From contig DATHDP010000068.1 of assembly GCA_035318985.1 (NCBI GenBank), forward strand, positions 1-46,078: 46,078 nucleotides of DNA. Direction: 5' to 3'. The stretch is from VBAS01 sp035318985. GTDB lineage: Bacteria; Bacteroidota; Bacteroidia; Chitinophagales; Chitinophagaceae. The notes beneath the pieces were generated by a model, which did no database searches, had not been told where the DNA came from, and saw only the letters and a program-made list of their open reading frames with translations. Below are positions 1 through 6,431 of this stretch, in pieces. How positions within the stretch are numbered: position 1 is the stretch's first letter; each line of letters opens with the position of its first letter. Position numbers and translations under genes: made by a program.

Positions 1-153
1 AAAACTGCATTTTGAGAGGTGAGAGGGGCAATGTTTTAAAACTGGTTAAAATAGGTTCAAGTACTCCCCCTACAGCTATTATTTCTCTCATGTGATTGTT
101 TGCCTTTCTGTTTATACAGAGAGGCTTTTTTCTTTCTGCTACCTTTGCCGCCC
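1..153. other. Non-coding leader at window edge
   Basis: No convincing gene is seen before trmB. The reading frame of trmB is open upstream of its chosen start, but that part is low-complexity and unlike the family. No clear -33/-7 promoter pair was found. A gene on the left could end just outside the window. Confidence 0.4.
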
Positions 154-861
154 ATGGGTCAAAAAAAACTTATTCGCTTTGCTGAATTAAAAACATTTTC
201 CAATGTGCTTCAATATCCTGAAGACATGAAGGGAAAATGGAAAGAATTTTTTCATAACGATAATCCTGTTATACTTGAATTAGCATGCGGAAAAGGTGAA
301 TATGCAGTTGGACTTTGTCAATTGTATCCACAAAAAAATTTTATTGGTATTGATCAAAAAGGAAACCGGATCTGGGTAGGAGCAAAAAAAGCGTTGGCGC
401 TTCACCTTAGCAATGTTGGTTTTCTCCGCATTCAAATTGATCGCATCACTGAATACTTTGCTCCCAATGAAGTTAATGAGATATGGATCACCTTTCCTGA
501 TCCGCAGTTAAGAACAGGCAAGGCAAAAAAAAGATTGACGCATCCAAAATTTTTGCGGCTTTATAAAGAATTTCTTGCACCAGATGGTTTTATACATTTA
601 AAAACCGACAGTCCTAATTTGTATCGTTTTACAAAACTTATAATCGAAAAATACAATTGCACCATTATTAAAGACATCGATGATCTTTACAGTGATGAAA
701 ATATCAGCGATGAATTAAAAATTAAAACGCATTACGAATCATTGGATATTGCCAGAAGCAATCGAATACATTATTTAAAATTTTCATTGCCTGGAATTTT
801 TCCTGGAATAGAAAAGGACAAAGAACTGCAGGAATTTTTAAAAGAATATGAATCAGTCTGA
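154..861 (+). CDS. trmB: tRNA (guanine-46-N7)-methyltransferase
   Basis: Methylates guanine 46 in the variable loop of tRNAs using S-adenosylmethionine, in the cytoplasm. Starting at ATG 154 the product is 235 residues, a usual TrmB length; the frame is open to 100, but the extra 18 residues do not look like the family. The SAM-binding motif (LELACGKGEYA) lies near residues 47-57. It is followed by the acidic GIDQKG strand end and the family signature around TFPDP, then KKRLTHPKFL. The Bacteroidota form often replaces the proteobacterial DPWPKKRH signature with a TFPDP-type sequence, as here. The stop overlaps the start of the DUF5522 gene by 14 bp, so the two are probably translated together. 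Identification is firm from the motifs. Confidence 0.93.
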   Translation: MGQKKLIRFAELKTFSNVLQYPEDMKGKWKEFFHNDNPVILELACGKGEYAVGLCQLYPQKNFIGIDQKGNRIWVGAKKALALHLSNVGFLRIQIDRITEYFAPNEVNEIWITFPDPQLRTGKAKKRLTHPKFLRLYKEFLAPDGFIHLKTDSPNLYRFTKLIIEKYNCTIIKDIDDLYSDENISDELKIKTHYESLDIARSNRIHYLKFSLPGIFPGIEKDKELQEFLKEYESV

Positions 862-1045
862 ATTAATAGAAGGAGTTCATTTTTATATAAACGAAGATGG
901 TTATATCGTTCTTACAGAAAAATACCATCTTGAAAAAGGATCTTGCTGTGGCATGGGTTGTTTGCATTGTCCTTATAAATACGAGAATGTACCGGAACCA
1001 CGTCGCTCATTCTTACTATCATCAAAGGGCAAACAAACAAAATGA
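848..1045 (+). CDS. DUF5522 family small cysteine-rich protein
   Basis: A 65-residue protein with a compact cysteine cluster CCGMGCLHCPYKYE at about residues 33-46, the hallmark of DUF5522 as I remember it. Before it is a typical hydrophobic/aromatic segment (HFYINEDGYIVLTEKYHL). The four cysteines and one histidine could bind a metal, but no function is established to my knowledge. The ATG lies inside the end of trmB (14 bp overlap), suggesting translational coupling and perhaps a tRNA-related role; that is inference. A second overlapping frame at 897-1082 has no recognisable features and is treated as a shadow. Confidence 0.8.
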   Translation: MNQSELIEGVHFYINEDGYIVLTEKYHLEKGSCCGMGCLHCPYKYENVPEPRRSFLLSSKGKQTK

Positions 1046-1092
1046 TCCTCTCTCATCGTTGAAACGTTTTCTTGTGGCATAGAGTCTGCATT

Positions 1093-1110
1093 AGGGTATA
1101 TAGAAACCCT
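1093..1110 (+). repeat. Short inverted repeat just before start codon
   Basis: AGGGT at 1093-1097 and ACCCT at 1106-1110 can pair across an 8-nt loop, ending 5 nt before the ATG at 1116. It could affect initiation of the small secreted protein, but the stem is only 5 bp and may be chance. Confidence 0.25.
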
Positions 1111-1115
1111 GATCT

Positions 1116-1535
1116 ATGAAAAAGATTTTTTTTGTGCTAATGATCCTGTTTACGGGAACTGAGGCGTTCAATCAGCAAAAGCAACTTAAAGACCTTATTG
1201 GTCGCTGGGAAATAGTAGGTGAGCAAAGTGACAGTGCCAGTCTTGAAATAATAGACAGCTCGACTATAATTCTAAATTATATGGGAGAAAGAAAAAAGAT
1301 CATTGAATATAAGATCGATTTTCAAAGATCTCCTATCTGGTTTGATTTTTCTACCGGAGATAGTAGTTCAACCGTTATGGTTAAGAGTCTTTTGGAAGTA
1401 ATGAACGACAGCATGATCAAATGGCAACTTTTTGTTGATGAAGACCGCACTGAACATTTTTCCTCAACCAAAGGTGAATTATTTTATTTGCGAAAAGCGA
1501 AGCCTGCTGCCATTACGGCAATGGTAAATAACTAA
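1116..1535 (+). CDS. Small secreted hypothetical protein, lipocalin-like layout
   Basis: A 139-residue protein beginning with MKKIFFVLMILFTGTEAF, a Sec-type signal peptide. The mature part reads as alternating beta strands (LIGRWEIVGE, LEIIDSSTIILNY, KIIEYKIDF, MIKWQLFVD), which resembles small lipocalin-like periplasmic proteins, starting with the common GRWEI strand. No catalytic motif is visible and I cannot name a function. A short inverted repeat (AGGGT/ACCCT, 1093-1110) sits just before the start codon. It lies between DUF5522 and the alkyltransferase-like gene on the same strand. Confidence 0.6.
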   Translation: MKKIFFVLMILFTGTEAFNQQKQLKDLIGRWEIVGEQSDSASLEIIDSSTIILNYMGERKKIIEYKIDFQRSPIWFDFSTGDSSSTVMVKSLLEVMNDSMIKWQLFVDEDRTEHFSSTKGELFYLRKAKPAAITAMVNN

Positions 1536-1561
1536 GTATCTCGTAAGAAATATTGGTTTTC

Positions 1562-1569
1562 TATCTTTA
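1562..1569 (+). promoter_or_regulatory. -7-like promoter box directly before the ATG
   Basis: TATCTTTA matches seven of eight positions of the Bacteroidota -7 element TAnnTTTG and ends 4 nt before the ATG at 1574. If used, transcription would begin at or next to the start codon. No clear TTG -33 element is seen 17-23 bp upstream, so this is tentative. Confidence 0.35.
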
Positions 1570-1573
1570 CGAG

Positions 1574-1942
1574 ATGCCAAAATTAAAATCAGTAAGACCA
1601 TCTGGTAAAAAAGATGAAAGTTTTTTTGAGCTTGTTTATGAAGTAGCAAGACAGATCCCAAAAGGGAAAGTAACTTCTTACGGTGCTATTGCTGCCTGCC
1701 TTGGGACTAAATCATCAGCAAGAATGGTGGGATGGGCAATGAATGGGGCAGGAAGAGTAAAACCAAAAGTACCAGCACACCGTGTGGTCAATCGAATCGG
1801 ATTATTAAGCGGCAAACATCATTTCTCTCCTCCGGGCAGCATGGAAAAACTTTTAAAGAAAGAAGGAATTAAAGTGAAAAATGATAAGATCATTGATTTC
1901 GAAAAACATTTTTGGGACCCGATAAAAGAAGTGGGCTTTTAA
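1574..1942 (+). CDS. Alkyltransferase-like protein (MGMT family, no active-site Cys)
   Basis: A 122-residue DNA-binding protein of the O6-methylguanine methyltransferase C-terminal family. The helix-turn-helix region (IPKGKVTSYGAIA) and the arginine-finger-like region (ARMVGWAMNG) are present. The catalytic PCHR motif reads PAHRVVNRIG, with Ala in place of the methyl-accepting Cys. Such ATL proteins bind alkylated guanine, do not repair it themselves, and hand it to nucleotide excision repair; that role is known for the family and inferred here. The start at ATG 1574 was chosen because the seven residues upstream are not family-like. The gene is convergent with the DUF420 gene and overlaps it by 4 bp. 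Confidence 0.88.
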   Translation: MPKLKSVRPSGKKDESFFELVYEVARQIPKGKVTSYGAIAACLGTKSSARMVGWAMNGAGRVKPKVPAHRVVNRIGLLSGKHHFSPPGSMEKLLKKEGIKVKNDKIIDFEKHFWDPIKEVGF

Positions 1943-2481
1943 TTATAATAAGGGCTTATCATAAAATAAACCACAACTCCAGTTACAGCCACATAAAACC
2001 AGATGGGCCAGGTGATCCTTGCAAGTTTTTTGTGTTTTGCAAATTCTCCTATCATAGAACGGTAAGCAGTAAATAAAATAAACGGAAGAATAATGGCTGC
2101 AAGTAATATATGTGTTCCTAAAATAAAATAATAGACATAACGGATATTTCCTTCGCCACCGAACTTTGTTTCCCCGGTAAATAAATGATGACAGATATAG
2201 CTGACTAAAAAAAGACAGGAAAGAATGATCGCCATGATCATTATTCTTTTATGCAAAAGATACTTTTTATTTTTTACCGCGATCAATGCAAACAACAATA
2301 AAACGGAAACAGTTGAGTTAATAGCCGCATTGATCTTTGCGAATATGTGTTCATCAAAACCAAGGTCAACATTCAACTTTACTTTTCCAAGTGCTACCAC
2401 AGCTCCAAATACAATTACAGATAGCGTAATTATAAGAACTCTTGCCCTCGCATCATTTTTTTTCCAAACTGCAGGTAGCAT
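1939..2481 (-). CDS. DUF420 family membrane protein, oxidase-associated
   Basis: A 180-residue integral membrane protein with about five hydrophobic helices. Conserved histidines occur near helix ends, for example SYICHHLFTG, GTHILLAAI and KHKKLARITWPIWFYV, which is typical of DUF420 (YozB/CtaM-like). In Firmicutes, CtaM is needed for maturation of heme A-type oxidase; a similar assembly role is inferred from its place after sco at the end of the cox operon. The ATG at 2481 is 2 nt from the sco stop, so the two are co-transcribed and probably coupled. It meets the ATL gene tail to tail with a 4-bp overlap. Confidence 0.85.
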   Translation of the reverse strand: MLPAVWKKNDARARVLIITLSVIVFGAVVALGKVKLNVDLGFDEHIFAKINAAINSTVSVLLLFALIAVKNKKYLLHKRIMIMAIILSCLFLVSYICHHLFTGETKFGGEGNIRYVYYFILGTHILLAAIILPFILFTAYRSMIGEFAKHKKLARITWPIWFYVAVTGVVVYFMISPYYN

Positions 2482-2483
2482 AA

Positions 2484-3344
2484 TTATTTAATCCTTGTTT
2501 TTCTTAATACAACTAAAAATATCCCCAGTCCAAGCAGGGTCAATAAAAAAACAACTCCAAGTAATTCAAGCTTACCATCAAAAAAACTTTTTTTCTTCTT
2601 GTCTTTCTCCAGCATGAGCAAAACAATGTCTTCTGAAAGTTTAATAAGGTCCTTTTCTTCTGTAGCGTGGTATGGCCGGGGATTTCCATATTCATCTCTT
2701 GGCATTCTTACTACCCTGTCCCTGTCGATCAGCACTATAATATCGGTATGAAAAAAACCCGTGTCCACGCCTTGCGGATCCTGAATGGAAAGGCTCATTT
2801 GATTCAATGAAAGATCATAGATAGTTTTTTTATCTCCTGTCAGTAACCACCAGTTATCAGGGTTTATTTGAAATCTATCCGCCCATTTTTTCAAATCAGT
2901 AACAGAATCTCTGTCGGGGTCAACACTAAAAGATAGAAACTGTACAAAGTCTGCCGTACGATCACCTACTTTTTCAGATTTCTTAATTGACTCCTGCAAT
3001 TTTTTTATGTTCATGGTCATGCCAGGGCAAATAGTAGCGCAATGAGTAAAAAAGAAATTCGCTACAATAATTTTAGGAACAGTATCCCCACTTTCGGGAT
3101 CAACTCTTACCATATCATGCAAGGAAACTTCATCTCCTTCCTGGTTAGTTAATTTAAAATCGGGGATCTTATGCCAAACAATTTCCTTTTCAATTTTGCC
3201 ATTAACCACTTTTGAAATAGTAGAATCCTCATAAACCGGTTTTGGGATATGTACCGCATCTGTGCTCATTTGTTTTATAATGAAATAAGCTACCAGAGGA
3301 ATCAGCAATGCCAGTATCAATGCATATAACGCTGTTTTATTCAC
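2484..3344 (-). CDS. SCO1/SenC copper chaperone for cytochrome oxidase
   Basis: A thioredoxin-fold copper chaperone that delivers copper to the CuA site of oxidase subunit II. It has an N-terminal membrane anchor (about residues 5-24), the copper-binding C102-x-x-x-C106 in FFFTHCATICPGM, and the third ligand His199 in GFFHTDIIVLIDRD. A second hydrophobic helix near the C-terminus (LELLGVVFLLTLLGLGIFLV) is an extra compared with simple Sco proteins. The start codon is GTG at 3344; the anchor begins right after it. The gene lies only 17 nt beyond the T-run of a strong hairpin, so its expression may depend on readthrough from the cox operon. Confidence 0.93.
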   Translation of the reverse strand: MNKTALYALILALLIPLVAYFIIKQMSTDAVHIPKPVYEDSTISKVVNGKIEKEIVWHKIPDFKLTNQEGDEVSLHDMVRVDPESGDTVPKIIVANFFFTHCATICPGMTMNIKKLQESIKKSEKVGDRTADFVQFLSFSVDPDRDSVTDLKKWADRFQINPDNWWLLTGDKKTIYDLSLNQMSLSIQDPQGVDTGFFHTDIIVLIDRDRVVRMPRDEYGNPRPYHATEEKDLIKLSEDIVLLMLEKDKKKKSFFDGKLELLGVVFLLTLLGLGIFLVVLRKTRIK

Positions 3345-3360
3345 TTCACCTTTTTTATAT

Positions 3361-3392
3361 AAAAAACACTGTCCCGCCTGAGGCGGGACAGT
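3361..3392 (-). terminator. Intrinsic terminator or attenuator between subunit IV and sco
   Basis: Perfect 12-bp arms at 3368-3379 and 3381-3392 (core GTCCCGCCT / AGGCGGGAC) form a GC-rich hairpin. On the minus strand it is followed by one G and six T (3366-3361). This is the layout of a Rho-independent terminator for the respiratory operon. On the plus strand no T-run follows, so it acts in the minus direction only. The hairpin core also resembles dispersed GTCCCGC palindromes seen elsewhere in Bacteroidota. Confidence 0.7.
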
Positions 3393-3421
3393 TAGTTACT
3401 AATTATTTAAAATAAATATTA

Positions 3422-3856
3422 TCAATGACCGCCACCGCTTTTTTGCTCTATCTTTTTTTCCTCAAAATGTTTGTCGTATGAGTTGCGGAGATTTTTATAA
3501 GAATTACCATCCCATAAAAAAGCTGCGATAAACCAGATGAACAACATCAACGGAACCACGACTGACATGATCATGTTTCTTATTTCATCGCCAAGATGCA
3601 TGAACACTGATACGATGTAATATGCTTTGGCAAGTGTTAAGATACATACCATGCCCTTAAACATAAGGACAAGCAAATGACTTGGATCTGGTCCCTTATG
3701 AATTGTATAGATAGTTAAACCTATTCCCAACTCAATTACTGTTATAATTGAAAGAAGAATAGTTGTTTTTCTTACTCGTCTTTTAAATTCCTCATCAGAA
3801 TGATGCTGCTGAGGAAAAGTCATTTCAGGTGAGATCGGTGTTTGTTGATGTACCAT
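3422..3856 (-). CDS. Cytochrome c oxidase subunit IV-type protein
   Basis: A 144-residue membrane protein with three hydrophobic helices (about residues 32-51, 60-85 and 95-115), the usual layout of the small prokaryotic subunit IV (CtaF/CyoD family). The motif KAYYIVSVFMHLGDE and the following MIMSVVVPLMLFIWF are characteristic. It is a structural subunit of the aa3-type oxidase in the inner membrane. It has a His/Gln-containing N-terminal tail and a C-terminal tail ending GGGH. It is the last gene of the cox operon before the terminator at 3361-3392. The start ATG at 3856 is 29 nt beyond the stop of the subunit III gene. Confidence 0.88.
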   Translation of the reverse strand: MVHQQTPISPEMTFPQQHHSDEEFKRRVRKTTILLSIITVIELGIGLTIYTIHKGPDPSHLLVLMFKGMVCILTLAKAYYIVSVFMHLGDEIRNMIMSVVVPLMLFIWFIAAFLWDGNSYKNLRNSYDKHFEEKKIEQKSGGGH

Positions 3857-3885
3857 ATCGCTGCTATTCAGTTATCGTTTATATA

Positions 3886-4758
3886 TTAAATAAGATAAAA
3901 ACAAAGGAATACAAATACCCAAACCAGGTCTACAAAGTGCCAGTACAAACCAGCTTTTTCAATCATCAGGTAATGACCGCGTCTGTCAAATACACCTTTC
4001 CATGTCATGATCAGCATTACAATGTTTATTATAACACCAGAAAATACGTGAAAGCCATGAAAGCCCGTAATGCCATAGAAATAACCGCCGAATGCAATAG
4101 GTCCTTTTTCACGAATATGTGTTTCAGCCAGGTCGACCATCCCTACTAATTTATCCTGTGGCATTTTCAATAGATCTGCCATGCTCATATCAGCATGATG
4201 TTCGTGTACCAAACTTGCAAGTACTTCATTTGAAGAATTTTTCAGTGCATTAGTAACATCAGTGCCTTCCACCAATCTACCCCAGGGATTACCACCCATT
4301 GTCTGACCAATCATTTCAATTTTTCCATCAGCCAACACCGCATGTTCGCCAGTGATCAGGTGATGCCATTCCCATGCCTGGCATCCAAGAAATGCAATAC
4401 CGCCAAGGATCGTCCATAACAACCATTTTATAACTCCCTTCCTGTCTCCTTTATGTCCTGCATGAACCCCAAGCACCATAGTAACAGAACTGATGATGAG
4501 AATAAATGTCATTACACTCACAAAAGCAAGCGGGAGGTTCTTGTGTCCTGCACCCGGAAATGCATTAAACACCACATTCGGATCGGCCCAGAAGTTTTGT
4601 GAAAAACGAATGGAGCCATAAGAAATAAGGAATGCGCCAAAGGTGAAAGCATCACTCATCAAAAAATACCACATCATCAGTTTGCCGTATTCCAAGTTAA
4701 ACGGACTTCTTCCTCCGTTCCACCATTTGACCTGTTGCGCTGTTTCGTTTGAAGACAT
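3886..4758 (-). CDS. Cytochrome c oxidase subunit III with long internal loop
   Basis: A 290-residue subunit III of a heme-copper oxidase with five apparent helices: LMMWYFLMSDAFTFGAFLIS, PLAFVSVMTFILIISSVTM, WLLWTILGGIAFLGCQAWEW, FHGFHVFSGVIINIVMLIM and YWHFVDLVWVFVFLCFYLI. The family motifs QAWEWHHL, GFHGFHV and YWHFVDLVW are present. Between helices three and four there is a hydrophilic insert of about 75 residues (roughly 148-220, rich in H, D and E) that the neighbouring second subunit III lacks. It supports subunit I and proton uptake. A 150-bp gap to the upstream subunit III gene contains dispersed-repeat sequence. Confidence 0.9.
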   Translation of the reverse strand: MSSNETAQQVKWWNGGRSPFNLEYGKLMMWYFLMSDAFTFGAFLISYGSIRFSQNFWADPNVVFNAFPGAGHKNLPLAFVSVMTFILIISSVTMVLGVHAGHKGDRKGVIKWLLWTILGGIAFLGCQAWEWHHLITGEHAVLADGKIEMIGQTMGGNPWGRLVEGTDVTNALKNSSNEVLASLVHEHHADMSMADLLKMPQDKLVGMVDLAETHIREKGPIAFGGYFYGITGFHGFHVFSGVIINIVMLIMTWKGVFDRRGHYLMIEKAGLYWHFVDLVWVFVFLCFYLI

Positions 4759-4822
4759 GTTGATTACTTATAATTTACTTGTCAAAATATTTTATGCTCC
4801 CGGCGACATCAATAATTATCAT

Positions 4823-4870
4823 CTTCTCTTGCGTCGCACTCTTGTACTTTCTGTTCGCTATTCGACATCC
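4823..4870 (-). repeat. 48-bp intercistronic element, copy 1
   Basis: Read on the minus strand this block matches the block at 13650-13697 at 39 of 48 positions without gaps. It includes an identical 23-nt core around GAGTGCGACGCAA. Both copies lie between cistrons of the same operon and in the same orientation as transcription, here 65 bp before the subunit III start codon. Confidence 0.75.
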
Positions 4871-4890
4871 TTCCTTTCTCTATTTGTTAC

Positions 4891-4908
4891 CCTGAGCAAA
4901 GCGAATGG
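4891..4908. repeat. Dispersed-repeat-like sequence
   Basis: CCTGAGCAAAGCGAATGG resembles the CCTGAGCGAAGCGAAGG-type repeat often seen between genes in Bacteroidota, as I remember it. It abuts the stop codon of the upstream subunit III gene. Only one copy is seen in this window. Confidence 0.4.
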
Positions 4909-5478
4909 CTATTTTATCAAAATAAAAAATACAAACAAATAGATCCAAAGAACATCTACAAAATGCCAGTATGTTGCCATCACCTCTATGCCTGTGCTTC
5001 CATAGATCTTTGTCTGACTAAAGAAGGCTTTGATCAACATCACTATTAATGCTATTGCTCCACCCAATACATGCAAAGCATGTAATCCAAAGATCACATA
5101 CAAGAATTGTCCTGCACCTGCAACACCTTTAAATTGTATGCCGCTATTCCAAAGCTGCATAAATCCATTCCACTGCAATGCAATAAATGCAACTCCTAAT
5201 ATCATTGTCGCCACCATCAATTGACGGTAACGATTCATTTCTCTTTGTTTGAAAGAACGTAATGCCATTTGTATTGTAAGACTACTCAACAGGATGGCAG
5301 CTGTTGAATACCAAAACACTTGCGGTGTTTTCACTTCCGTAAAATTGGCCTGACCACTCTTAACAATATAAGCACTGGTCAGCCCTGCAAACATCATAAT
5401 GATGCTGCCTATAGCTATCCACAACGTAAACTTATGTGGATGAATTTTTTGTTTTTGTTGCATACTCACCGCTTCCAT
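4909..5478 (-). CDS. Cytochrome c oxidase subunit III (short form)
   Basis: A 189-residue second subunit III-like protein with five helices and no large loop. It carries the motifs GLTSAYIVKSG, FIALQWNGF, GLHALHVLGG and YWHFVDVLWIYLF. Short CyoC-like subunit III proteins of this size are commonly paired with a longer one in Bacteroidota ACIII-oxidase operons. It probably forms part of the same oxidase, although exact placement in the complex is inferred. ATG 5478 is used; a second ATG at 5463 (MQQKQK) is an equally possible start. It follows ctaB by 9 nt. Confidence 0.87.
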   Translation of the reverse strand: MEAVSMQQKQKIHPHKFTLWIAIGSIIMMFAGLTSAYIVKSGQANFTEVKTPQVFWYSTAAILLSSLTIQMALRSFKQREMNRYRQLMVATMILGVAFIALQWNGFMQLWNSGIQFKGVAGAGQFLYVIFGLHALHVLGGAIALIVMLIKAFFSQTKIYGSTGIEVMATYWHFVDVLWIYLFVFFILIK

Positions 5479-5487
5479 ATCACATTT

Positions 5488-6393
5488 TTATAATTTGTCA
5501 CCTAATAAAGCAAATAATACTACCGGTAAATAAATATAGCTGCTGAACATCACTCTTCTCGCTGCTTTTATTTCCATTTCCCTGTGCAATCTTACACATT
5601 GCCACACCATTAAAAGATTGGCAACCGTAACAATGAAAAGACTTACCGTTCCGCTCATTCCAATGAAATAAGGAACAACTCCCATCGGCAACAGCAGCAA
5701 CGAATAAATTACCGTTTGCAAAGCTGTAAATTTTGTTGGTCCACTTTCACTTGGCAAAAGTTTAAACCCCGCATGGCTATAATCTTTATAAGCGATCCAG
5801 CATATAGCCCAGAAATGAGGAAACTGCCACAAGAACTGGATACCAAACAAAACCCAGCCACCAACACCAAGTGTTTCATCACCGGCAGCCCAACCAATTA
5901 AGCAAGGCAAGGCACCGGGGAATGCGCCAACAAGCACCGCAACTGCATTTACTTTTTTTAACGGCGTATAAATAAACGCATATAAAAAAAGACTTAAGGC
6001 CGCAAGTCCTGCAGATGTCCAGTTGAAATAATATCCCAGGATAAAAATTCCAACTGCACCGGCAACAATGGCAAAGATCCATGCTTCAGTAACACTCATT
6101 CTTCCTGCTGCTACGGGCCTACTCGCTGTTCGCTTCATCATTGCATCTGTGTTTTTTTCCACTGCCTGGTTTATAGCATTTGCACTTCCTGTTACTAATA
6201 AGCCTCCGATGGCAAGTAATATGGTCATCTTTAAAGGATTTTCATATTTACTTTCTATCCCCGGTACTAATAAGTAAGCAAGCACACTGGAAAAAACCAC
6301 CATGATGCTCAAAGAAAGCTTGATCAGCTTCAGGTAATCTTTTATTTTACTGCCAATATTTAAAGAACTACTACTATTATTATCACTCTTCAT
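5488..6393 (-). CDS. ctaB: Protoheme IX farnesyltransferase (heme O synthase)
   Basis: Adds a farnesyl group to protoheme IX to make heme O, the precursor of heme A for the oxidase. It is a 301-residue membrane enzyme of the UbiA family with about eight to nine hydrophobic helices. The first prenyl-diphosphate motif is visible as NQAVEKNTDAMMKRTASRP (N-x3-x-D-x2-M-x-RT-x2-RP), and the second around AYKDYSHAGFKLLPSESG. It is placed inside the cox operon between subunit I and the subunit III genes, the usual position in this phylum. No heme A synthase gene (ctaA) is present in the window, so heme A must be completed by an enzyme encoded elsewhere. Confidence 0.95.
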   Translation of the reverse strand: MKSDNNSSSSLNIGSKIKDYLKLIKLSLSIMVVFSSVLAYLLVPGIESKYENPLKMTILLAIGGLLVTGSANAINQAVEKNTDAMMKRTASRPVAAGRMSVTEAWIFAIVAGAVGIFILGYYFNWTSAGLAALSLFLYAFIYTPLKKVNAVAVLVGAFPGALPCLIGWAAGDETLGVGGWVLFGIQFLWQFPHFWAICWIAYKDYSHAGFKLLPSESGPTKFTALQTVIYSLLLLPMGVVPYFIGMSGTVSLFIVTVANLLMVWQCVRLHREMEIKAARRVMFSSYIYLPVVLFALLGDKL

Positions 6394-6400
6394 TTTATTA

Positions 6401-6430
6401 CTCTTCTAAAGTCCCTTTAGGGGATCCAGG
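6401..6430 (+). repeat. CCCTTTAGGG-type dispersed palindrome, copy 1
   Basis: TCTAAAGTCCCTTTAGGGG followed by ATCCAGG lies between ctaB and coxI. The core is CCCTTTAGGG (6413-6422). Related copies occur at 11953-11986 (minus) and 12081-12113 (plus), sharing CTAA, two or three bases, CCCnTTTAGGGG and a trailing G-rich end. Orientation differs among copies. Confidence 0.6.
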
Positions 6431-6431
6431 C

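Noticed and set aside
897..1082. Small open frame overlapping DUF5522
   Set aside because: It shifts out of the conserved cysteine cluster and shows no features of its own.
3829..4149. Gene antisense to subunit III
   Set aside because: It mirrors a strongly conserved coding region and has no start context or motif of its own.
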